From contig OV277867.1 in the NCBI GenBank assembly GCA_922989275.2, positions 37,750,070-37,814,069 of the forward strand: a stretch of 64,000 nt of DNA. Reading direction: 5' to 3'. Position 1 is the first letter of the stretch; every line of letters begins with the position of its first letter. The DNA is from Gari tellinella (lineage: Eukaryota > Mollusca > Bivalvia > Cardiida > Psammobiidae). The notes beneath the pieces are model-generated. The model was not told where the DNA came from. It did not search any database and saw only the letters and a list, made by a program, of their open reading frames with translations. Below, in pieces: positions 10,701 to 22,700 of this stretch. Position numbers and translations under genes: made by a program.

Positions 10701-13700
10701 CGACATTTTAAAATGGCCGCCAAATATTACCCAGCATACAATGGGTTAAGCAGTGTTAATACTTACATCAAACTGACTAGAATTGAGTTTTAAGTTTTTC
10801 CTAATGAGATACATTTTCTCCTCTTCTCCATATTCCTGTTTCATTATAGTGAATTTCCACAGCCAAGTCATATACCATTTTATATACATCACTATATAAT
10901 ATGGACTAAACGCTAACTGAATCCACAGTACATCCTTATAGGATGGCCTTCGATAGCCTCCCCTGAAATATAACAATTCAATATCATAATTGAAACTATG
11001 ATAGCAGATTATGATAGCAGATAATACAGTAAAACCTCTCTATCACGACCACTACAATGGAGGGTAATTGATGGTATAAAAGACAGTTGACAGCTTAATC
11101 AAGATGACAGTAAACCTTGTAACCTTGCTTTAAGCATTCATCTGTCATAAAAACCTAATAATTAACACAATTAAGTAGTATTAAAAGAGAGAGTTATTCT
11201 TTCCAATTTAAACAAAACTAACCTCAAAAACATTGCAATAAAACACAGAAAGTTGTAACTATTTGAGAACTTTGAATACTTATTTTAATCGGAGTGACAA
11301 ACATTTTGGAGACTCATCAGTCCCAAGGTTGGTTACTCAGAGTTTGATCTGGCTCCAAAATATTTGTAATGGAAATGCTTGTTTTAGCATAACATGTTTA
11401 TTGGAAAAGCAAAGTGTCTTCCCCACTGTACAATATAAATCAATGAATAATAGTGCAGGTTCTATATATCTAAACTTTTGAGTAGTTTTAACAGTAATAG
11501 TAAGTGTAACCTCCACAAACTGAGCTCCTGATATACTCGATTTAATCCAAAATGTGGACAATTTCTCAATCTAAAACATTTGTTTTATTTGCTAACCAAT
11601 TTATCAACAAAGACTGTCAAGGAGGTATACAGAGCTAACACAGCATGAGCTGCTAAATGCTGAACTACAGCAATGCTGTTGACTTGCATTAAGCTACCAT
11701 CTGTCTTTAAAACCTGAACATTCATACTATTTTTAATTGCTGCTAACCCTCTTCAACCCATAGAAGCCACCTGTTAGTGTATTCAATTTATTCATAAACT
11801 GGAGATGATAGTTCCAATTGATACAAAACTTTGTAAACATGTACCAAAATATATTTTTATATGCTTAGCAGACAGTAGCTTTAAGCAGGCTGAAAGTAAA
11901 GCATAAAGAGTCTGAAGGCACATTCTGCTTTACTTTCAACCTGCTTTAAGCTGACACCTGTTTTCAAAACGAAACACAGGCTATGGGGTAACGGGTTAAG
12001 ATATCAAAATAAACTTTATAGCCAAAATTGGTTTCAACATTTACCAAAATTGAATTACAAATATCTTACCGTATATCCATATTTTCTTCGATTATAGACT
12101 TAATTATCGCCTCCTCTTCTTCTCTAACTTCTTCCTGCAAGTAGATGGCAAAGAGTTCATTAGAAACATTTAGGTATTGAAATCAGCATATGAGGGTGCT
12201 TCAAAAAGTAATGATACTTGATCAATAACTTCAATATAATAAGTACAAAATGTATGTGTGATACATCAAGCTATAATTGAAACCAATGAAGTAGATTTTT
12301 AGGCAACAAATTGCTCTTTAAAATGATGTATCACACAGGCATTTTGCACTTATTATATTGAAGTTATTGATCAAGTATCATTTCTTTTTTAAGCACCCTC
12401 ATATCTACTACTTAACCCATACCAACAGACTGGCACTTGTTTACAATTGAACCCCTCTGCAAGACAATAATTCTAAGGAGTTAACTGTCTTACCTATTCC
12501 CACTTTATCCATCTGCGCACATACTCAGACTTGATATAGCTACATTCTGAGTTTGGTTGGGGTAGCACTTATACCTTTTCAGGTAACAGATCTAACACAG
12601 AAACTTAACTTTGGAGCTAAATCCAATTGTTTGATGCTGACTACGATAGACAAACAACACCTTATGTTGTTAGTTCACTTTGGTGCCTTCATTTCTGCAA
12701 GGCATAAAATAACTTCAAGCATTGTAAACTCATACAAACTTACTTTATCTGATTGGAAATTTTAATTTTATTTATATACAATCTACCCTTGTTATCTCTG
12801 ACTCAGTTTAATAGTGACTCTATCCCAAATTTCAAGGTTAAAACATGGCTCAGCCATGTTTTAACCTTGAAATATGGATATGTTTGACTTAGTTGAGCTC
12901 AATTTGTCAAATTTCAACTGCAGTCCAAAATACACGAGTTCAAACATACCTTTTTCCTCCTTTTCTTTGAAACAGGCAGGAGGCCCCTCTCTGTTCCTAT
13001 ATTCACTGCCTTAAGTCTGTATTTCTGTTCCTTACAGAGGTAGCTAATGGCTGTCTGATAGTTGTTCCATGCTCCGTAATACTGAAATTTTACACAATAT
13101 ATTAATCAAGAAATATTTTATTCTTTTAATTTTCAGTTTCATCACTATTTTGTCCACTATTACTGCTGATCAGACATCATGTTTCTGAAACAGCAACAGA
13201 TTTACTTTTTCTGTTGTTATATTGGTGACTTGGCTTATATATGCATCTATACTTTCACGGTTTCCCAACTAATATGTGTATGTGAGGTTTAATATAGCCC
13301 CTAAAACTAATTACCCCTTGAAACTTAAATGGACAATTTCAGTTCCCGAATTCAGTCTAGTCCATTTATTATTATGTACTATACATTTTGTACATGTATG
13401 TGGGTCTATTTCTGCAATATATTGCATAATGACAAACAGTGTAGACCCTGATCAGAGAGATATTTTTTAGAACCCTCCGATCAGGGTCTACACTGTTTGC
13501 ATATAATTATGAATGCTCTTTACAGGTATACTGTTTTTAAATTTACGAGTATATTCGTAGTTAAGATTCAAAGAGTTTAATCACATATGAATATTCAGCA
13601 GGGGAAGGATTAACAATTCTTACCTGAACCACAGATATCACAGTTACTGTAACCGCTATTACAATTCTTATGTCTACTTTTGGTGCTGTCCTAGTTCTAT

Positions 13701-16700
13701 AGTACCTATAGTAGTTATAGTAGAACTCATCTGAAATTACACAACAACAGTGTCAAGATCAACAATCTTTATTAACCCATTACCCTATATATGGCATGAT
13801 TCTTGGTTTTGAAGAAACCTTACTCTCAGGACTCTCATAAGTAATGCCTGTTGACCAATCCATTTGATTATGTGACTAAAACATTGTTTAGACCAAAGCT
13901 TACTCTACTTTACTTAAAGCCTCTTTTAAGCTTCTATTTAAAACTAGAGATGTGGCTGTTGAGTGTTAAACAATTCAATTTAATCCTTTTCTTTTGAGAA
14001 TAATTTTACCAATGCTTATTCTGAAAATTGAGGTAAATTATAACTTTTCCCACATCCTGACATGTAGCTGCTTTAAGCAGGCAAAAAGTAAAAAGCAGAA
14101 AGCTCCTGCATGGGCTGCTTTATATTCTCCCTACTTAACCCATTACCCCATATATATGCCTTTGTACTCCTCTAATTTATTTCTCCATCAAAGAAAATAG
14201 TTCTGTTTAATTTAGTCATGAATATGTATCATAAGAAATATTTCTTTATTCTAGCTGATGATAGTTTAAGCAGGCTCAAAGTAAAGCAGACTGTGCATTA
14301 AGGAGTGTTCTGCTTTACTTTCAAACTACTTTAAGTAGCCACCTATCTTCAAAACTAGTAACAGACTATTGGGTAAAGGGTTAAGAATCCACCTGGCTGA
14401 AACATATTAACACCTGTCTAAAACACTGCACTATTGCCCCCTCCCCATTAGAGAATCGTGTAACCTTTCCTTTACAAATAAAATACATAATCTTACCTGG
14501 ATGGTCTAACATATAGTTGTAATCATTTCTGGAATCCTCATCTCTCAAAATCTGTTGGGAAAAAAAGAAGAATTACATTTCAGGTCCACTTGATAGCTTA
14601 CATATAACTTGTCTCCTACTAATAGTGTATATTGACACATTTTGAAAACAGTGTAGACCCAGATCAGACAGCTCCTTCAAGAGCTGTCTGATCAGGGTCT
14701 GCTCTGTTTTCTTACAGGATCGGTCTGAAATGAGTGTGCACTCTTGCCTTCAGATTAAAAAACTCCTCATTTAATAATAGTTCAGATGACACCTGTTCAA
14801 AGTGGGTAGCCTTTCAAAGTTTCATAATTCAGCAAGATTATATTCTCTTCATAAGTTCTCTTCTCTTCACAATTATTTGATGGTAAGTAAGCTAAATTCG
14901 TCCATTTAATGATACCTGTTTTAATCAATTCCTGTCTACTTTTACTTCTCAAGTTTGAATCAATCCAAATGAAAGCAAAAGTAAAAACATATCTGAAGAA
15001 AAAAAATTACCTCATAGGCATTAGCTATCTTTTGAAACATCTCGGCCGCTTCATCTTTTCTCTGGAAAAATAACAAACAAAACCTCCTTATTAACCAACC
15101 AACATGCCAGGTATAACTGTGCCATTATAACAATGAACTCTTCCAACACTAAGTAACTCTTGTGGGTTATTAGGTTCCCTTGTGGATCATTTTAATTACC
15201 AAAATATGAACCAGTCTACCTGGAATTCTGGGTTGTTTAATAAATACTACTCTAACTGTTGCAAACCGTGGAGAACCAGATCAGAGGGCTCCTACAGGAG
15301 CCCTCTGATCTGTGTCTACACTGTTTGCAAATGTAATGACTATATTTCAAATAGCTCCATGGTGTTAAAGAGTTAACTACATATAGAACATGCAATTATC
15401 TAGTCTAATAGGCTTGAACTCATTGAACCCTAGCGACGGGTATACTCATCCTTAACATACAGTGTACATGGGAGGAGTATACTTGTTCTAGCAACAGTGT
15501 AGACACTGATCAGAGGGCTCATATAGGAACCCTCTGATAATAAGGATATGTACTGTTTTGTCATTTTGCACTATACATGTATACATGTATTGCAAAACGA
15601 AAATGGACTGGTCTTAATTGGCAACTGGTATTGTCCATTTGAAGTTTCCGGGGTGAATAAATGTTTTTATGCTCAATTGTTGCAAAGAGATAAAAGCCAG
15701 GCCTTTTTCTGGTGTATCCACGGGTCCGGTAAACGGACCCATTCCCAATGGGAAATGGTAAAAAAATATTCCCAATTCTCAAAAAAAAATTCCCAATTTC
15801 CTAAAAAAAAAAATTAATTTTTAAAAACAGGTTGTTACTGATAACACAGATTGAAATAAAAACTAATAAAACAAGTGGAAAGAACTACTAAATGACATTG
15901 TTTTGGCCATTTAGCTTCAATATATGTGAAATAAGTTCTAGAAATTCTTCCCAAAATATGATTTTTTGCGCCAAAATTTCCCAAGACAGATATTGCAGTT
16001 TTTCCCAAAATGGCCAGAAAAAGGCCTGAAAGCAACTTTGCCATCTGATAAAATCTTCCAACAAATAATACGCACTAAGCAAATAAAAGTCAAGATGTTA
16101 TAAATAGCAACACAAATTATTGTAATGAAGAATTTCGAAAGCGAAAACTGAAAATGAAATGACTCAGAGAAGAAGCTTTTATACTTACATCAGCTTTATG
16201 CATGTCTGGATGCCATTTTTTGGCCAACCTTCTGTAAGCTTTGACGACATCGCTCTGAAAAAGACAAACAACTTGAGATTTGTTTTCATTGAGAAACTGA
16301 TGTCTCCCGCATCCTCTCCGCCACCACCAACCAACACATGCACTGTGAAATAGCTTCCAAAGCACATTTTAATATCCTACCGCGCTCCCTCTCTATAACG
16401 ACATCCAATGGGACACAAAAATGTGTGCGTTGTTTGGAGGGAGTTGTTATAGGGAGGGAAATTGTTTACATTTGCAAACAGCTTGAATCCAGATCAGACG
16501 CCGCGTAAAGCGGCGTCTGAACTGGATTAAAGCTGTGTGTCACTGGTCATTATGTCACTGGTCATTATGTGCTTTTTATCAAAATGTCCAATATATTGAT
16601 GCCCATCAGACTCTTTCTAGCTTTGAAATTCCGTTTCACACTAGCATCAGAAGAACTGGCACATTCTGCTTTACTCTCTGCCTGCTTTAGCTACATTGAG

Positions 16701-19700
16701 GTGCATTCTGCTTTACTCTCACTGTCTAAGCCTGCTTTAAGCTACAATCTGCTGGAATATGGAACATATTTCTAATCGATACATTTTCATGACTGTATAA
16801 AAGGACTATTTTCTTCAGTGGAGGAATAAAAGGCATTTAAAAAAGTGAAATTTTCTGAGTAATAGGTTAATCCATTTCCCAATAGCCTGCGTTTAGTTTT
16901 GAAGACAGATAACCTCTTAAAGCAGATTGAAAGAAAAGCAGAATGTGCCTCAAGATGCATTCTGCTTTACTTTCAGCCTGCTTTAAGCTACTATCTACTA
17001 GGATATAAAAACTATTTCTTATGGTACATATTCATGACTGTATAAAGTGGATATATTTTCTTCATCGGAGGAATAAATTTGATGTGTACAGGGGTACAGG
17101 GTTAACCCTTTACCCCATAGCCTGTTTCTAGTTGTGAAGATAGGTGGCTTTTTAAAGCATGTTGAAAGTAAAGCAGAATATGCCTTAAGGCGCATTCTGC
17201 TTTACTTTCAGCCTGCTTTAAGCTACTACATGTATCTACTAGGATATAAAAACTATTTCTTATGGTACATATTCATGACTGTATAAAGTGGATATATTTT
17301 CTTCAGTGGAGGAATAAATTTGAGGTGTATAAAGGTCTATTTAATCCATTACCCCATAAATACGCCTTTAATATATTCTTCCACCAAAGAAAAAAGTTTT
17401 AATTTATACAGTCATGAATATGTACCATTAGAAACATTTTCTATTATATTCTAGCAGACGGTAGCTTAAAGCAGGCTGAAGTAAAGCAGAATGTGCCTTA
17501 AGGCGCATTCTGCTTTACTTTCAACCTGCTTTAAGTAGTCACTTATCTTCAATACTAGCAACAGGCTATGGGGTAAAAGGGTTAAGGGGTACAGGGTTAA
17601 GGTAATAGAAACAGCTCATTACTGATATTACATGCATATGATAATTTTACGTCGACAAATTAATATTTTGGCTATATCACTCATCTTGTATTTGCACACA
17701 GTCTGGATCCAGATCAGATACCCAGTATCTCAGCATCTGATCAGAATCCAAACTGTTTGGCACATGTTACAATGTATTGTATGAAAATTTAGATTTTGTC
17801 AGTTAAAGACAATGAAACTTATTTGGAAAAACAAAGTCATAATTTTTTAAGCTGACATATTACAATAGGAGAAAGCTATATATTAGTGTCAAAAATATCA
17901 CTGCCTGGGGCAAACAAGAATGACAAACTAATCATGAATTGACAGCCAAACCGTAGACAGAATATATACATGGTTCTTTTTCACTAGTAAGGAATGTAGT
18001 TAACCATTTAGTTATGCCCTAGTTTGTTTTGAGTTTTGAAGACAGCTGACTTCTGAAAGCAGGTTGAAAGTAAAGCAGAATGTGCCTTAAAGCAGGCTGA
18101 AAAGTAGAAAACGGTATATGCGAAAAATTACTATGATCAATGGACAGCAATTCTTTGAGGGGTAAAACAGTATGGGACTGTACACCAACCCATACCCCGC
18201 TTATCATAGCTCAGAGTATTAGGAATAGGATGGTTCCTCTAATGACAGTCTATTGCTAGACCAAAGAAATACATCCCTTTTGTTCTGCATTAACCCATTA
18301 CCCCATAAATACGCCGTTTTACGCCTACAATTTATTCCTACACTGAAGAAAATAGTTCACTTTTGCACAGTGATGAATATAATTATATATAAGAAATAAT
18401 TTCTATATCTTAGCAGATATTAGCTTAAAGCAGGCTGAAAGTAAAGCAGAATGTGCCTTAAGGCACATTCTGCTTTACTTTCAACCTGCTTTAAGTGGTA
18501 AGCTATCTTCAATATTAGAAAAAGGCTATGGGGTAAATGGGTTAAGCTACCATATTTATAAGACTGTAAATGTATCTACCCTGGAGTAGCTACTGTACAC
18601 ATGTATGCCTTACTGTAACAGTGTAACAGGGCTCCAGATAAAGGGGAGTATTTACTGAACAAATCAACATATTCCCTCTCATCTTAGCACCAACTCCTAT
18701 TGTGTTACTACTCATTAGAATCATCTCTCCCCTTATCTGGAGCTCTGCTGTAATAAAATGTGTAATGTTAGATTTAGTATCACTTACCCTTTCAGCCTCT
18801 CTGTCAACACCAAGAACTGAAATGAAAAGGAACTAACTTTTTAAATCTGATATGTATGTAATACCCCTCTATTACAACCACTGTGTTAATTAATAATTAT
18901 TGAATGTTTACGACAGGTGACTGCGTAAAGCAACGTGACAGTAAAACAGAAAGCTCCTTAAGGAGCTTTCTTTTTTACTCACTTTACAATCACATTGCTT
19001 TAACCCATTACCCAATAGCATGATTTTAGTTTTGAAAATAGATGACCACTTAAAGCAGGTTGAACGTAAAGCAGAATGCGCCTTAAGGCGCATTCTGCTT
19101 TACATTCAGCCTGCTTTAAGTTACTATCTACTAGAATATAGAAAATATTTCTTGTAATACATATTCATGACTATATAAAATTTAACTATTTTCTTAAGTG
19201 AATGAATAAATTAAGAGGTGTAATAAGGCGTATTTATGGGGTAATGGGTTAAACTGTCAAATGTATTTTATACAATTAGCCTTTGTTTTAATGATCGTTC
19301 TATAGAGAGGTTTTACTGAATATGTGCAATTATGATAATTACATTTCTTGAGTTGAAAACTGTTTTAGCATCAACTTGCTACAGTACCAGAATTAAATAA
19401 CCCAACTAAATGTGCAGAGCAAAATATGTAGTATGATGTTCTGGTCTGCAAGCAACTACCAACTAGTGCATTGGTTCATTTACAATTTATGGAAATGTTA
19501 TTTAAAAATAGTTTATTGCAAATATTTAATTTTTTTCTTTCTTTTTCTTTTTTTAAAGTATCCACTAAATATCTGTATCTAGGGTTGAAGACAGGTAACC
19601 ACTTAAAGCAGGTTGAAAGTAAACCCTATAAATGAGCCTTAACTTAAGGTGTACCTAGTATTCTGTTGAATGATCAGCCTGCTTTAAGATACCACCTGCT

Positions 19701-22700
19701 AGAATATAGAAAAACTTTCGGTACAAACTGGAACTTAGTAATAGTATCTAAATCATAATTATTTATTTGAGCCATAAATCCTCGCTGTAGAACTTTTGAA
19801 TAACTCTTCAGTTGACAAGACTCAACCAGTGGTACAAAGCAGTCAGGTAATTAACTAAGTTTTTTTATGTTTTACTGTTAAAAACTTCACTGTAGTGTAC
19901 ATGCTTTATTTAGTTGGACTTTGGGTGAGTATTGCAGGCATGCAAATATCTCTGACATGTTGTTAAAACTAGGATGAAGGTCCTTGTGGCAGCGCCAATC
20001 GGATGCTAGACTATGTCTCTTTTACAAGATTGTTCATAGATTAGTGGCGGTCCCAGTCCCAGCTTACACATACATACAAACACTCGTCTATCAAGACTCT
20101 GTCAGTCTCTCTGTGAGTTTCAGATAGGTTCTATCTGTAAAGGAGATTCACTGTTCCATCAAACTTTATGTTTACACAATGGTATGGACTCTGTAAATAG
20201 TATGAATACTCTTTTTATCCTCTTATGGTACAGTGGAATGCTATTAAACCCATCAATGGTGTTTTTATGTACATCTTAATTTTGTTTCTTTGTTCACCCT
20301 TATATATAATCTTTTAATAGTTTTATTCTATTCTCAACTCTACTAACTTTCTTTCTTTCTTTCTTTGTATACTGCGACACCCTCTTTCGAGGATTATGCG
20401 CAGCTGCGCGTCAGTGCAGGTTAGCAAAAAGTAAAAGTATAAAAGCTTAAGAAAATAGAGCTGAGTTTGGGAAATAGTTGCTATGTTACATGAAAAGAGA
20501 ATATTTTACAGCTAAAACTTAAAAAGAGGATAAAAACACTGTTCAATTTAATAAATATGGCTAACACCGCTTACTGCCTGCTTGAAATGCTCAAGATCAG
20601 GAAGCAAGACGATGTGCGAGGGTAGACTGTTCCATAGAATGATTGTTGCCGGAAAGAAAGAGTATTTATAATAGTTCACAGAGGTGTGGATTTGTCTGTA
20701 TGAATGTGCATGACGCGTAGCTCGCATAGGGTTTTGAAGATAAAGGGGGTGGCGGAATAGCAACTTGGCCGTGGATAACTTTGTAAAACATGACCAGGCG
20801 AGAGTCTATTCTTCTGCCTTGGAGGGACCTCCAGCCTAGCTGCTCTTGCATGTGGGAGACACTATCATACGTTGAGAAATTGTTGCACGACGTCCAACGT
20901 AAAGCCCAGCGCTGTACCATCTCAACCTGTTGGATGTGTTGTTTCGTATGGGGGCTCCAAACAGTTGCTGCATATTCCAGTTGGGGACGGACAAGTGTCT
21001 TACACGCCATCTCCCTTATACCTGTATGGGTTGTTCTTATGTTGCGGCGCAGGAATCCAAGTGTACGGTTGGCTGAGAGTGTTATAATTTTTATGTGGCT
21101 GTTCCAGCTAAGGTCAGAGCTGACAGTTACTCCCAGGTACTTGGCGTCCTTGACTACCTCCAGAACCTGTCTGTGAAGAGTGTAGGAGGTACCAATTGGA
21201 CATGCAGACCTCGTAATGTGTACAACTTGGCACTTACTGGAGTTGAACCGCATGTCCCACCGGCACTCCCACTCCTGAATCTGATCAAGGTTGGCCTATA
21301 GCACGACTCTAACTCCTCGCTTGAGATGGTCAAGTACACTGCTGTATCATCGGCAAAAAGCCTGACTAAGACCTGTGATGTTAGGCTATCGGGCAGGTCA
21401 TTTATGTACAGCAGGAAGAGGATGGGGCCGAGCACAGACCCCTGCGGCACTCCAGACGTCACTGGTACTGCTGATGACGCGGACCCATCAAGAACTACGG
21501 TCTGGGTTCTATTACTGAGAAATGCCGAAATCCATGAGTTAGTGTTACCTATTAGCCCATGCAGCATGAGTTTGTGAAGAAGCTTCTGATGGTTGACGAC
21601 ATCAAAAGCCTTGCTGAAATCCAGTAAGACTAGATCTGTCTGCAACCCCTGAGATAGATTGCTTACTAACAGGCACAGATGCACACTGCCAAAAATTACA
21701 TGTGAACCTCAAACTTCAAAGGGTGTGTGACAGAATGAATACTATTACTAAGATAGATTATCTGACTATTTCTAGTATTCTACCACTGTGCCCATCTTCT
21801 TCTTCTTCCTATAAAAGGGGTTACTAGAATAACCGGAATACACCGAAATACACCTTAAATTTTGATATACCTATTATGGTTCTTAAAACAGGTTCAGATG
21901 ATGTATTTACACATTTTGTGTAACCATTTTTTATGTGTAATCCGGCAACACAGTCGAAAAACTGGACGGGTTATCAGATGTATTTTATCATGTCTATTAT
22001 CAATGTTGGGGAAAATGCCTGATTAAATGAGACACAGTCTTAGCATAGGCCTACGCATTTGTGTAGTCTGCAAATATGTCAGCTAAGTCTCAATTGACGG
22101 CCTGGTTAAGAAATAATGTGAGAGATATGAACAGTACACATTGAAACAAATAAAATAAAAATTTATCGGCGGAACTACAAATTTCCAAAGATCATTCCTG
22201 GTGCGTATCCATTGTTTGAATAACGGATTGTTTCTTTGTAATAGTTGCAGTACTGCACCTCTAGACCACGGTCTAAATCCTCAATACAGTTACGGTATCG
22301 CAACTAACTTTGTAATAGAAGAAACAGAAAAATGTTTAGAGGGTACATAATAAGCTGCACCCTCAAAAATTAAAGCCTGTGGGAAGGATTTACAGACGTT
22401 TCGGTAAATGACCAGTTCGGTAAATTGAATTTATATAGTGAAAGGTCTGGACGTTTCGGTAAAAAGGTAAATCATAGTAATTATAGGATTAAGTATATCA
22501 CACCTCTGGCGGTAACAATAAGACTGGTCATTTACCGAAACGTCCGGCACCCGTGGGAATCTAGTCCACATGTGTACAGTTAGATGATATGGAGCTATTT
22601 CTCGTCTTTGCCATATCCCTCACAGAACGGCACCTGTCAAAAGTTAACTTGTCGTCACAGGGGTTCATTGATGAGACTAGTGGGAACCCTGCTGACTATC

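Noticed and set aside
20790..21577. Plus-strand open frames of 128 and 83 codons
   Set aside because: Antisense shadows of the minus-strand LINE reverse transcriptase.
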